Notes: generated from the sequence alone by a model not told the origin. Shown: positions 16,305-25,495, counted from the first letter of the stretch. The stretch: 35,710 bases of DNA from Thermomonas sp. (GCA_020692565.1 JAIMKJ010000027.1:1-35710); one strand, 5' to 3'. Made by a program: numbers and translations.

Positions 16305-17768
16305 TCAGTCTTCAGCCTTCCGCGCCCGCAGCAGACTCAGCGCGAAACCGCCGACGATCGCCGCACCGACGACCAGAAACCCCCACAGCAACCAACGCCG
16401 CCAATCGGGCGGCATCGGCTTTTCGGCATACGCCCGGGTTCCCGCGGCTTCGCTGCGCGCACCGAGCGTGGCCATCGGCGGCGACCATTCGGCGCCGAGC
16501 CGCGAACGCAGCGGCGCCAGTGCCTGCTCCACCGGCAGGGGGTCGCGTCGGGCGTCGCGACTGCCCGCCGCGAGCGTGTACGGGCCGTTGCCCTGGGCGA
16601 GGAAGACGAAGCGATCCGGCAGATACGCGACGTCCATCGTCGGCGCCGGATCCAGCACGACCGGACTGCGCAGGCGCCATTCGCGCGCAGCGATCGGCGC
16701 AGTCAGCGCATAGTCTTCGTTGTCGATGCGCAGCCCGTTCTGCTGCAGCCGGAACAACAGCGTGCGGCCGATCGGCGTCCACGCTTCGTCGCCGGAGACG
16801 CTGCCGTTCTGCGCATCCAGGATCACTTCGGCGGTAGCGTTGTCGGCGCCGAGGATCACGCCCACGCGACCGACCGGCAATTTCGCCGGCAGGCGATAAC
16901 GATAAAGATGTCCCTTGCCGAACGCGTCGGGTGCGGTGTCGACGAATGCCGCACGCAGCCGTCGCCACTGCGGCGACGACACCCCGCCGCGGGTGCGTCG
17001 CGCGGTCACCTGCAGACCCGGGACCGGGTCGCCGTCGAGCTGGCGCAGGCGCAGATAGCGCAACGACGTGGGCGACAGCGCGATGTCGCGCCGCTGCAGC
17101 ACCGAACCGCTGCGGCGCAGCGACACCACCGCCGCGCCATCGACCAGCATCTGCCAGTGTTCGAGGTCGTCGCTGCCTTCGACCGCGAAACGGGCGTGGA
17201 TATCGCCGGTTTCGGGCCAGCGCAGGTCGAGACGGTCGACCGTGGCCGGACGCCGCGGATCACGGCCCAGGTCGGCGTCCATCACGTAATCGATCGGGGC
17301 CGGGGCCGCCGGAGCCGGAGTCGCGAGCGTGGCCGATGTCGCCGTTGCGGAAGCGGGAGCGCCCATGTCCACCTGCAGCAGGCGCAGACGGCCGTTGCCG
17401 TCCCGCTCCAGGCGCAGCGACAGATCGTCGCCAGTGCCGACAGCGCCCGCGCGGCGCGGCAGCGCGAACACCGGCAGCGGCGCCTGGGCGACGCCGGGCC
17501 GCGTCGCCGGGTCGACGGTCAAGCGCGCCACCGGCACCGCCTGCCCGTCGGCGTTGAGCACGACGAAATCGCCGAGCTCCGGATCGATCAGTGCGGCGTA
17601 GACCTCCGGGGTCAGCTCGAACTGCCAGGCCGCGTTCTCGCCCTCGGTCTGCAAGGGCCAGCGGTAGGCGTAATCGCCGGTCGCTTTCGATGCCTCCGGC
17701 TGCGCGGCGCCGGCCGCGAAGGCCGCGCTCAACAATCCCGCACTCAACGCGGCCGCTGTCCGATTCAT
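16305..17768 (-). CDS. DUF3999 family membrane-anchored protein
   Basis: A 487-residue exported protein of unknown function. It has a signal peptide (MNRTAAALSAGLLSAAFAAG), a large beta-rich extracytoplasmic part, and one C-terminal TM segment (LLWGFLVVGAAIVGGFALSL) followed by a short basic tail. Marks I associate with DUF3999 are the N-terminal YRWPLQTEGENAAWQFELTP, the middle VEGSDDLEHWQMLVDG (a discoidin-like fold) and YLRLRQLDG. ATG 17768 overlaps the stop of the DUF2339 gene by 4 bp (ATGA), and GGAGGAGG precedes it, so the two are coupled. This pairing of DUF2339 and DUF3999 is, as far as I know, common. A joint envelope role is likely but undefined. Confidence 0.88.
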   Translation of the reverse strand: MNRTAAALSAGLLSAAFAAGAAQPEASKATGDYAYRWPLQTEGENAAWQFELTPEVYAALIDPELGDFVVLNADGQAVPVARLTVDPATRPGVAQAPLPVFALPRRAGAVGTGDDLSLRLERDGNGRLRLLQVDMGAPASATATSATLATPAPAAPAPIDYVMDADLGRDPRRPATVDRLDLRWPETGDIHARFAVEGSDDLEHWQMLVDGAAVVSLRRSGSVLQRRDIALSPTSLRYLRLRQLDGDPVPGLQVTARRTRGGVSSPQWRRLRAAFVDTAPDAFGKGHLYRYRLPAKLPVGRVGVILGADNATAEVILDAQNGSVSGDEAWTPIGRTLLFRLQQNGLRIDNEDYALTAPIAAREWRLRSPVVLDPAPTMDVAYLPDRFVFLAQGNGPYTLAAGSRDARRDPLPVEQALAPLRSRLGAEWSPPMATLGARSEAAGTRAYAEKPMPPDWRRWLLWGFLVVGAAIVGGFALSLLRARKAED

Positions 17769-20761
17769 GCCGAAACCTCCTCCGTGGATGCCGCGCGCCG
17801 CGGCGGTGCCGGCGCGAAATAGCCCACCGCCGTACACAACAGACCATACGCGATGAACGAAACGATGCCGAACAGATTGCCGAGGTGGCCGCGATCGATC
17901 AACAGCAGCTTGAGCAGCACCACGCCCATCAGCACCGCGCCTGCGCCCCACAGCAGGCGGTCGCCGCGCCTCGAACCGAAGATCCAGCCGAGTACGCCCA
18001 GCACGCTCCAGACCACGGTCAGCGCGGTCTGCACGACATAGTCGTCCAGCATCGACGGCGACCAGTCGGTGCCACCCCAGTGGTGGGTCGCGCGCAGCGT
18101 CGCGAACGTGATCCATGCGAAGGCGGCCAGCGCGAACACCGCCACGCCGGCCTGCGACCCGGTGGTGCCGCGACCCGACCAGACACGCTGGGCCAGCAGG
18201 GCGAGGACCGCGATCTGCAGCAGTTCCAGCGGATTCAACAGGCTCACCCACGGCAGCGGCGCACTCTGGCCGGGGAAGAACAGCGACACGCCCCAGCTCA
18301 TGCCCAGCACCACCCACGCGGACGCGAGCAGCGCGCGGCGGTAATCGTCGAAACCGTCGCGATCTCCGGCCTGCGTCAGCGGCGGCGCCAGCAGCACGGG
18401 CCGCAGTTGCAGCAGCGCCGCGAAGACCAGCACCGGCATGCCGATGCCGATCCACACCCAGCCGTCGCCCATGTCCGCCTCGCCGGCGAAGTGCACCGCG
18501 GTGGCGGCGATCGCCACCACCCACGACCACAGCCATCCGCCGTGCGCGACGAAGCGCACGGCGGCACCGGTGTCGCGCAGACAGATCAGGCTGCGCCAGC
18601 CCAGCGCCGCATAGACCAGCCAGGCCGCAGCGCCGAACCCGCCGAAGGGATGGTCGTGCGCGAACGGCAGCAGCAGCGCGGCCGGAATGCCCAGCGCCAG
18701 TGCGACGGCGGCGACCCCGCCCAGCACCGTCATCTCGCCCTCGCGGCGACGCACCTCCGCCGCCATCCAGCCGGTGAGCGCGACGAAGGCGAACAGCGCA
18801 TCGACCCGGTCGGGATAGGCGATGTGATCGACGATTTCCTGTCCGCCGGCGAAGCTCCACCAGCCGACGGCCCAGAGCGCGATCAGTCCGACCATGTCGC
18901 CATCGTGCTCGCGGCGGTAGGTCCAGGCGGTGGCGAAACCGGCGAGCGCGATCAGCAGCGCGCCCATGAACGCGGGATTGGCGATGGGCGTGTCCGCGAC
19001 GACATCGAGCACGCCGCTCTGCGAGAAACCGCTGCCGATACCGCCGATACCGGCCATGTACGCGACAGCGGCGGCGAGTTGCAGCAGCAGACCGGAGATC
19101 TGCGGCAGACGCCGGCCCTGACGTACGCCCAGCCACACCAGCGCCGCGCCTTCCAGCGCGAAAACGCTGGCGGTGGCGCGCGCCGACAGCGCCAGCGGCA
19201 CCGACAGCGTTGAGAAGCCCACCGCAAGCACGGCATAGGTATCGACCAGCGACGCGAACCGCTCGCGGCGACGCAGCGCCGCGGCGAGCAGCACGTAAAC
19301 GGCAGCAGCGCCCAGCGCCGACAGCGCCAGCGGCATACGCTCGCCCTGCAGCAACCCCGCCTGCAGCGCGAATGCCACCAACGGCGTGCCGAATACCAGC
19401 GTGCCGTCGACCAGCGCATGCGCGTTGCCGTCGTGGCCCTGCTCGCTGCGACCGCTCTCGCTGCGACGGTGCGCATAGAAGATCGGAATCAGCAGATACA
19501 GCGCGAAGAACAGCAACAGGAAGGGTTCGGTGGTGGCGAATTTCTCCGGCCGGTAATCCAGCACGCCCCATACGGTACCGATGCCGAAGGTGAAGACGAA
19601 GCCGAGCAGATTGAGCAACCGCCAGGGACGATTCCAGGCGATGCCGAAGATGCCGAGGTTCAGCACCGCGTAATAGCCGAACAGCGCGACATGATTGCCG
19701 CTGCCGGTGGACAGCCAGATCGGCGCGAGGAACCCGGCGAGAATGCCGAACACCGCCAGCGCCAGCGCGTTCTGCAGCACCGCCAACACGCCGATGCCCG
19801 CGACCAGGGCGATGGTGATGGCGAATGCGGCGCCCGCGGGGATCACCTCATAGAGTTTGTAGGCCGCGAACGTCACCAGCATCAACACGCCGATGGCGCC
19901 GCCCTGCAGCGACAGCGAGAAGGATCGCCGCGTCTCGCGCTGTCGCCATGCGAAGACCAGGCCGGCGATGGCGGCGGCGGCCACGCCGGCGAGGCGCAGC
20001 TCGATCGGCACCCGCACCCAGCCCTGGTCGCTGGCGTATTTCAGCAGCGACGCCACGCCGAAGAACAGCACCAGCATGCCGATCTTCACCGGCACGTTGC
20101 CCTCGGTGAACCAGCCGCGCACCCAGCCGATGGCCTTGTCGAAAAAATCCGGCGGCGGCGTCCGCTGCGGACGCGGCGGACGCGGCGGCGGCTGGACGAC
20201 GGCAGCGCCCTCCTGCCGCGGACCGGCGACCGGATCGGTCAGTGTCTTCCGCAGCGGCGGCAGCGGCGGCGGCACCGCGGCCGTCGCTTCGGCCGGAGGC
20301 GCGGGGTCGTCCGGAAGATCGAAGCGCGCGCGACGCGACGCCGACGCCGACGCCGACGCGCCGGCATGGATGGGATCGGATCCGCTGGCGACACCGGACA
20401 CACGGCCGTCGTCGGTGCGACCGGTCTGCGATCCGTCGCGCAGGTTCGGGTCGCGCTCGATCGCGTCGAGCGCGCTGTCGCCCGGCGCGACGCCGTCGCG
20501 CCAGGACTCCGTGGTGCGCGCCGGGGGCGCCGGGGCCGCCGATGGCTGCGCACGTGGGCCGGTCTGCTGCGTCGCCGCGGCCGTCGCGCCGCGCGTGGAT
20601 TCCACCTCGTGCAGACGTCCGTGCAATTGCTCGACATCGCGCTCCAGCGCGTCGATCCGCGCTTTCGCATTGCCGATCTTGACCAGCGCCACCACCAGCA
20701 GCACCGGCACCGTCAGTACCGCCAAGGCCAGCAGGACCAGGATTGCAGCGAAATCATCCAT
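17765..20761 (-). CDS. DUF2339 family polytopic membrane protein
   Basis: A 998-residue protein. Residues 4-28 form a first TM segment, followed by a coiled coil (about 32-56, ARIDALERDVEQLHGRLHEV) and then some 150 residues of Pro/Ala/Arg-rich linker. From about residue 210 on there are more than twenty hydrophobic segments in a row, with repeats of the YALLAVGFSTLSVPLAL style. This is the DUF2339 layout. Function is unknown; its size and TM number suggest a transporter or scaffold, but no catalytic motif is seen. It is translated just before the DUF3999 gene and overlaps it by 4 bp. ATG 20761 has only a weak, distant GAGG. A 199-bp gap separates it from the ATPase gene upstream. Confidence 0.9.
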   Translation of the reverse strand: MDDFAAILVLLALAVLTVPVLLVVALVKIGNAKARIDALERDVEQLHGRLHEVESTRGATAAATQQTGPRAQPSAAPAPPARTTESWRDGVAPGDSALDAIERDPNLRDGSQTGRTDDGRVSGVASGSDPIHAGASASASASRRARFDLPDDPAPPAEATAAVPPPLPPLRKTLTDPVAGPRQEGAAVVQPPPRPPRPQRTPPPDFFDKAIGWVRGWFTEGNVPVKIGMLVLFFGVASLLKYASDQGWVRVPIELRLAGVAAAAIAGLVFAWRQRETRRSFSLSLQGGAIGVLMLVTFAAYKLYEVIPAGAAFAITIALVAGIGVLAVLQNALALAVFGILAGFLAPIWLSTGSGNHVALFGYYAVLNLGIFGIAWNRPWRLLNLLGFVFTFGIGTVWGVLDYRPEKFATTEPFLLLFFALYLLIPIFYAHRRSESGRSEQGHDGNAHALVDGTLVFGTPLVAFALQAGLLQGERMPLALSALGAAAVYVLLAAALRRRERFASLVDTYAVLAVGFSTLSVPLALSARATASVFALEGAALVWLGVRQGRRLPQISGLLLQLAAAVAYMAGIGGIGSGFSQSGVLDVVADTPIANPAFMGALLIALAGFATAWTYRREHDGDMVGLIALWAVGWWSFAGGQEIVDHIAYPDRVDALFAFVALTGWMAAEVRRREGEMTVLGGVAAVALALGIPAALLLPFAHDHPFGGFGAAAWLVYAALGWRSLICLRDTGAAVRFVAHGGWLWSWVVAIAATAVHFAGEADMGDGWVWIGIGMPVLVFAALLQLRPVLLAPPLTQAGDRDGFDDYRRALLASAWVVLGMSWGVSLFFPGQSAPLPWVSLLNPLELLQIAVLALLAQRVWSGRGTTGSQAGVAVFALAAFAWITFATLRATHHWGGTDWSPSMLDDYVVQTALTVVWSVLGVLGWIFGSRRGDRLLWGAGAVLMGVVLLKLLLIDRGHLGNLFGIVSFIAYGLLCTAVGYFAPAPPRRAASTEEVSA

Positions 20762-20895
20762 CGTCAGCCGCCCTCGGCGCGGCGTATCCCCTCGTTCGCC
20801 ACTGACCGTCTGTCACCGGGCGAACACCGCCGCAGCCTTCCCCATGCCGCCATGAATTGCAACCTGCCCGGTCCCGCGTCGTGCGCAGGCGCGCT

Positions 20896-20920
20896 CCGGG
20901 TATCGTCTGCCGATACCGGG
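20896..20920 (-). terminator. Possible hairpin between the ATPase and DUF2339 genes
   Basis: CCGGGTATCG and CGATACCGGG pair with one mismatch around a 5-nt loop, 40 bp past the ATPase stop. No T run follows on the minus strand. It may reduce read-through or may be chance. Confidence 0.35.
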
Positions 20921-20960
20921 AGCCCCGCGACCACGATGCGGACGGAATCGGCAGTCGCGA

Positions 20961-23162
20961 TCAACCGGCAGCGCCGGCCGCCTGCAGCTCCCGATCGAGG
21001 AACAGCGTCAGCTCGGTCTGATCGAACTGACGTTCGAACAGCGGCACCGCGAACCGATAGCGATCGCCGTCCTGGCGCAGTACCCAGGCCAGGCGCAGCC
21101 GCGCCAGCGCCTGACGCATGGCCTCGATATCGCAATGCACGCCGCGCGCGTCGAGCAGCGCCAACAGGTCGGCGACGCGCTGCGCGCCGGTCTGCGCGAT
21201 GCGATACACGATGATGCGGTCCAGCCGCGCCGCCGCCGCATCCTGGGTCAGATGCGCCCAGCCGCCCAGTGCATCCTGGGCGGCCTGCGACGACAGCGCG
21301 GTCTGCAACTGCTCGTGAGCGATCCGGCTCACGCCCAGCGGCAAAGCCTGCAGGCACTCCTGACAGAGGATCGCGACCAGATTGGCGCGTTCGCCGCTGA
21401 CCTCGATCAGCCTGTCCACCAGCGCGGGCGTCTGGAAGGCCAGACCCAGGCGCTCGAGCGGCCGGGTCGCCAGCGCGCGGCAGGCGTCGACCTCCAGGCC
21501 GCCGATGGCGATCACCTCGCCGAAGTTGCGCAGCGGCGACTGGTAATCCTGGGTCGCCGCCTGGTACACCTCCCAGAAACCGGCGAGCATGAAATGGCAG
21601 CGGCCCTCTTCGCTCAACGCGCGCAGTTGCGCCAGTTCGGCATAGCCGCAGGCGGCATCGTGACGGATGAACGGGTCGGCCTCGTCGATCAGGAACAGCA
21701 GGGCGCGCCCCTCCGCCTGCCGGACCAGCGCGGCGAGCGCGGTGTCGAGGTCGGCGTTCGCATCCAGACCCGCCTCGCTGGCGATGCGCGCGGCCAGGCG
21801 ATGGTCGCGCAGCGCGAGGTAGTGGCAACGCACCCGGGGATGGTCGTCGAAACGACGCTGGATGGCCTTCATCAGACTGGTCTTGCCGAGCTGGCGACCG
21901 CCCACCAGCACGTAGTTGCCGGGTTCGCGATTGACCACACGCGCCAGCAGGCTTTCGCGGCCGAAGAACGAGGACGGCCGGGAGACGCCGCCGCGGGTCT
22001 GGTAAGGCGAGATCCGCGACACGTGCAGTTGCCGGGCCAAGGTCCGCACCAGCACGTCGGTGGGATCGGCGGCGGGATCGGCGGCCAACAGCCAACGGGT
22101 CTGCGTGCGACGGTCGAGGGTGACCAGCAGATTGGCCGGATCGCGGCTGCGCTGCAGCAGGACGCGGTCGAAGTCTTCGCCCGGACTCAGCACCAGCACC
22201 ACATCGTGGCCGGACTGCAGGTCGCGGAGGCTGCGGACGATCTCGGCCGGCGATCGCTCGGCGTCGGGCAGATACAGCATGCAGCGGGCGAGGTTCACCG
22301 GCAGGTCGTCGGGCAGCCGCCACTCGAACGTGTCGCCGGGCAGCGGCCAGTCGCGGGTGCGCTGGGCATGCGCGCCCACCGCCAACGCCAGGATCTGCGC
22401 CTTTTGATCGGGCAGTGCGCGGTCGAACGCCAGCGCCTCCCGCCAGGCGTCGAGGGTCACGCCGCCGGCGCGCAGCACCGCTCGCCGGCGGCGCAGCCAG
22501 CCCAGGGCCCGATCCAGGGCATGCAGATCGTCCAGCGGCACCTCGCGGATGCGTTTCGGCTCGCGCTGCAGCATCGCCAGCATCGGATTGCGATGGAACA
22601 GCCAGACCAATGCCGCCAGCAGTGCGGCCAGCAGCGCGCCGACCACGAGCAGCAGCCACTGGGTACGGGTCCAGCCCGGTGCCTCGTCGCCCGCCGATCG
22701 GCAATGGATGGGCACCCACTGCGCGGGGAGCACGGTGTCGCCGGCTTCGCAGTCCCAATGCCCGGTCCTGCGGTCGTAGCGGAACGCGAGGATCTCGCCG
22801 TCGATGCCGGTCCTGGCTGCGGAACGGGACGACGTGCGGGCCTTCAGCACCCAGGGCTGACCGGTATCGAACGCGAAGGCGGCATCGGGATCGGGATCGG
22901 GCGCCTCCCATTCCTCGACATCGGTGGGCCAACGGTCGTGCACTTCGACGTACTCGACCAGCGTGTATTTCGCCTGGACGACCTGGTTCATGCCCAGGTT
23001 CATCATCGACACCATCTCCACGTTGCGCAGAAAGACCCATCGCAGCAACGGGTTGGAGTGCGGTGCGAGCAGTGCGGTGCCGGCGAACCAGACCACGAAC
23101 ACCGCCAGCACGAGCCACGGCCAGCGCAGCGCGCGCCGCGGCCGGGCGATGGGCGTGTTCAC
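20961..23162 (-). CDS. Membrane STAND/AAA ATPase with pilin-like extracytoplasmic domain and winged helix
   Basis: A 733-residue protein from GTG 23162; this start gives a 4-bp GTGA overlap with the gene before it. Order of parts: TM1 (about 14-33), an extracytoplasmic stretch (36-166), TM2 (about 168-189), a cytosolic linker (190-395) and an ATPase. The ATPase opens with FFGRE (399-403) and has Walker A GGRQLGKTS (421-429) and Walker B LLFLIDEAD (488-496), both intact. A C-terminal winged-helix region lies near 640-710. The outer stretch begins with a helix (QAKYTLVEYVEVHDRWPTD) and ends with WDCEAGDTVLPAQWVPIHCR. That layout, with a Cys137-Cys154 pair, resembles a type IV pilin head. I know of no named family with this make-up. 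Neighbours are an XRE-type regulator and a small membrane protein. Confidence 0.8.
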   Translation of the reverse strand: MNTPIARPRRALRWPWLVLAVFVVWFAGTALLAPHSNPLLRWVFLRNVEMVSMMNLGMNQVVQAKYTLVEYVEVHDRWPTDVEEWEAPDPDPDAAFAFDTGQPWVLKARTSSRSAARTGIDGEILAFRYDRRTGHWDCEAGDTVLPAQWVPIHCRSAGDEAPGWTRTQWLLLVVGALLAALLAALVWLFHRNPMLAMLQREPKRIREVPLDDLHALDRALGWLRRRRAVLRAGGVTLDAWREALAFDRALPDQKAQILALAVGAHAQRTRDWPLPGDTFEWRLPDDLPVNLARCMLYLPDAERSPAEIVRSLRDLQSGHDVVLVLSPGEDFDRVLLQRSRDPANLLVTLDRRTQTRWLLAADPAADPTDVLVRTLARQLHVSRISPYQTRGGVSRPSSFFGRESLLARVVNREPGNYVLVGGRQLGKTSLMKAIQRRFDDHPRVRCHYLALRDHRLAARIASEAGLDANADLDTALAALVRQAEGRALLFLIDEADPFIRHDAACGYAELAQLRALSEEGRCHFMLAGFWEVYQAATQDYQSPLRNFGEVIAIGGLEVDACRALATRPLERLGLAFQTPALVDRLIEVSGERANLVAILCQECLQALPLGVSRIAHEQLQTALSSQAAQDALGGWAHLTQDAAAARLDRIIVYRIAQTGAQRVADLLALLDARGVHCDIEAMRQALARLRLAWVLRQDGDRYRFAVPLFERQFDQTELTLFLDRELQAAGAAG

Positions 23163-24346
23163 GCCTCCAACACCAGACGCACCGCCCGGCGGACGGCGTC
23201 GCAGCGCCAGACCAGCCAGCGGCCATCGCTCTCCTCGCGCACCGCGAGCAGATTGGCCCAATACAGCCGGCGCAACAGCGGATCGATCAGATACGGATTC
23301 GCGCGGCCCAGCCGCGCGGCCTCGACCAGGGTCTGCAAGCGGGCGCGATCGCCGGCCTCGGCGACCGCCGGCAGCAGCGACTGCCACAGCAGCGGGTGTT
23401 CGGCGAGGCGCGCGCCCAGCGTGGCGTCGTCCAGGCCCGGTTCCGTCCGCAGCAGACGGAACGCAGCGGTCGACAGCGCGGGGTGGCCGCCGCTCAGTTG
23501 CAACAGCCGCGCCGCGTCGGCATCGCCGAGACCGCCGCCCTCCTGTCCGAGCATCGCGCGCAGGGCCGGTACATCCATATCCGGCCACACTTGCACGTCG
23601 GCGATGTTCAGCAGCGACAGATCGCCGCCCTGGTACTTGAGATCCACCAGCGCTTCGCCGCCGCAGAGCAGCAGATACAGGTGTCCGCTGTGGGTCTCGC
23701 TCAGGCTGCGCAGCACGCCGGCCAGCGCCTCGCGCAGCGCGGGTTCGCCCTGCTCGAAGCGGCTGACCAGGCAGAACAGCCGCTCGCCGCCGGCCAGACG
23801 GCGGCGCAGCGCGGCTTCGAATGCGTGGTCGGAATCGACATCCGGCAACCCGCACTGCTCGCCGATCGCACGGAAATAGGCCTCCAACTCCACCGCAAGA
23901 CTGTAGGGGGGCTGCAGATGCAGCACCGAACCCGCGCCGAAACGCCGCGCGGCTTCGGCGACGAAGGCCTCGCGGAACGGCGGCTGCCCCCAGTGCGCCT
24001 GACTCGACAGCATCAGGATGGGATACGGCATCAGCCGCTCCATGCGCTCGAGCACCGCGGTCACCGTCGCCGCGAACGGCGCCTCGGCGACCGCGTGCTG
24101 CGCCGGGTATTCGGGTTCGAAGCCGGCGGCCTCCAGCATCGCGTCGGTTTCCGCCTCGGTCAGGCGCAGATAGCGCGTGCAGGCCAACAGCCGGTCGCGG
24201 TGCCGGGCGCTGGGCATCGCATCGCCGTTGCGCCAGTTGTTCACCGACTCCCGGCTCAGCCCGATCTCGACGGCCACTGCGCCCGCGCTGGCGCGGATGC
24301 GGCGCATGTGCGCGGACAGCAATTGCGAAAAACGCGGATTGAGCAT
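23159..24346 (-). CDS. XRE-type HTH protein with degenerate STAND-like ATPase core
   Basis: A 395-residue cytosolic protein. Its N-terminus is a helix-turn-helix (FSQLLSAHMRRIRASAG, AVEIGLSRESVNNWRNGD), so DNA binding is likely. The rest follows the layout of a STAND NTPase, but the P-loop position reads LMLSSQAHWGQPPFREAF, with no GKT, and the Walker B position reads RLFCLVSRFE, with no acidic pair. A GGHP motif and a C-terminal winged-helix-like segment remain. It therefore looks like a pseudo-ATPase. I chose ATG 24346 (GGA 5 bp upstream). GTG 24415 is open in frame and would add 23 residues and bring the start to 12 bp from the upstream stop. Its stop overlaps the next gene by 4 bp, so the two proteins are probably made together. 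Confidence 0.8.
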   Translation of the reverse strand: MLNPRFSQLLSAHMRRIRASAGAVAVEIGLSRESVNNWRNGDAMPSARHRDRLLACTRYLRLTEAETDAMLEAAGFEPEYPAQHAVAEAPFAATVTAVLERMERLMPYPILMLSSQAHWGQPPFREAFVAEAARRFGAGSVLHLQPPYSLAVELEAYFRAIGEQCGLPDVDSDHAFEAALRRRLAGGERLFCLVSRFEQGEPALREALAGVLRSLSETHSGHLYLLLCGGEALVDLKYQGGDLSLLNIADVQVWPDMDVPALRAMLGQEGGGLGDADAARLLQLSGGHPALSTAAFRLLRTEPGLDDATLGARLAEHPLLWQSLLPAVAEAGDRARLQTLVEAARLGRANPYLIDPLLRRLYWANLLAVREESDGRWLVWRCDAVRRAVRLVLEA

Positions 24347-24427
24347 GCCGGTCCGGGCGCTGGCGGGGGTGTCCACGCTAGCGCCCAACGCGTCGATGTC
24401 AACCGCGACCGGCACCGTCTGCCCGCG

Positions 24428-25147
24428 TCAGAGGATGATGCGCAGCGCCAGCGCCCACATCGCGACCAGCACGACGTACTTCAGCACCAGCGCCACCTGG
24501 CTGGGCGGCGAGTAAGGGCCCGGCTGCAGGATGTGCAGGCGCTGCGGCTGCTGCAGACGCGTGTACAGCACCCAGGCCGAGAGCAGGACGAGCAGGCCGC
24601 CGATCACCGACACCCCCATCGGACCCAGCGTATCCAGCACCCAGGCGAAGAGCTTCTTCAGCCCCTGGCGACGGCCCGAGACCTCGACCTCGTCGGCGGC
24701 GCGGATGGCGATCGCCGCCGCGCGCAGGGCCAACGTGCCGAGACCGAACACGGTCACCGAGATCAGCGGGCCGAGCGCCGCACGCCAGCGGCTGTAGTGG
24801 GTTTCGTACGCGCCGAACGTGTCGGACAACTGCTGCTGCGCGGCGGCGAACACCTGCTCGCGCAGCCCCGGGGTTTCGATGGAGACCGAGACACTGGCAT
24901 CGTCCTTTCCGTCGCGATAGTGGAATTCGATGTCGCTGTCGTGTTCGTCGTACTGGACGCGGGTCATCGACCGGAACGTCACGTGCTTGGCGTCCTTGCC
25001 GAACACCGTCGCCGGCGAACGCCCGGCCTGGAGCGCGTCCACCGCCTGGGCGGCGGCCGTCGGCGCGAGCGTTTCGGCGTACACGGCCTCGCCGGTCAGG
25101 ACGATGAGTTGGGCCTTGTCGTTGTTCTGGTCGATCCAGTGTTGCAT
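24428..25147 (-). CDS. Uncharacterised three-TM membrane protein
   Basis: A 239-residue protein that I do not recognise. Residues 1-115 form a soluble, beta-rich N-terminal domain (KAQLIVLTGEAVYAETL, ATVFGKDAKHVTFRSMTRV) of possibly PH-like shape. Three hydrophobic segments follow at about 125-150, 174-197 and 216-238, with a charged loop at 152-166. ATG 25147 is preceded by AGGGG at usable spacing; the frame upstream of it to 25291 is Arg-rich and unlikely to be coding. It is the first gene of a three-gene minus-strand set with the XRE protein and the pilin-like ATPase, which suggests it is a membrane partner of them. Confidence 0.75.
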   Translation of the reverse strand: MQHWIDQNNDKAQLIVLTGEAVYAETLAPTAAAQAVDALQAGRSPATVFGKDAKHVTFRSMTRVQYDEHDSDIEFHYRDGKDDASVSVSIETPGLREQVFAAAQQQLSDTFGAYETHYSRWRAALGPLISVTVFGLGTLALRAAAIAIRAADEVEVSGRRQGLKKLFAWVLDTLGPMGVSVIGGLLVLLSAWVLYTRLQQPQRLHILQPGPYSPPSQVALVLKYVVLVAMWALALRIIL

Positions 25148-25380
25148 GCGGTGTCCCCTGCGGTTGCGGGCAATGGCGCCCGATGCCGAGAGTCTCCGCC
25201 TGCATCGCCTGCCGCTGAATCGGTGAAGCGTCAGCCCGTGCCTGGCCGCGGTTGACGATGTGTCAGGCGCGGCACGTTGAGCAGCCCTCACAATTTCGGA
25301 AGCGCCAGCTCGTCTAAGGGATCTGCATGAAGATCCGCTTGTGTACAGACCCTACAAAGCCGTATGCGCTTTACAGTCCT
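25148..25380. other. Promoter-bearing spacer of the three-gene ATPase locus
   Basis: No gene is supported in this stretch or in the remaining 78 bp before 25496. It must contain the promoter of the minus-strand set starting at 25147. A small inverted repeat (GGATCT at 25319, AGATCC at 25331) is present. I could not assign -35 and -10 boxes with confidence. Confidence 0.4.
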
Positions 25381-25418
25381 ACACGAAAGAGCCCGGCTTT
25401 CGCCGGGCTCTTTCGTGT
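25381..25418 (-). terminator. Strong terminator of the RHS locus, possibly bidirectional
   Basis: A perfect 17-bp stem (left arm 25381-25397, right arm 25402-25418) with a 4-nt loop, GC-rich inside and AAAGA/TCTTT outside. It lies 78 bp past the stop of the last RHS-locus gene. Both strands carry a CTCTTTCG run after the GC core, so it could work either way. It separates the RHS genes from the ATPase set. Confidence 0.85.
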
Positions 25419-25495
25419 AGCGGGATTTATGATGGGAGGCGATTCACTTCGCGAGTTACACCACAACGTACAGTCGTGATTGCCCCGCATGGCTG

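Noticed and set aside
21135..25255. Plus-strand frames of over 900 codons opposite the ATPase locus
   Set aside because: Composition is His/Arg/Ala-rich shadow text; the minus strand carries recognisable domains and gene overlaps.
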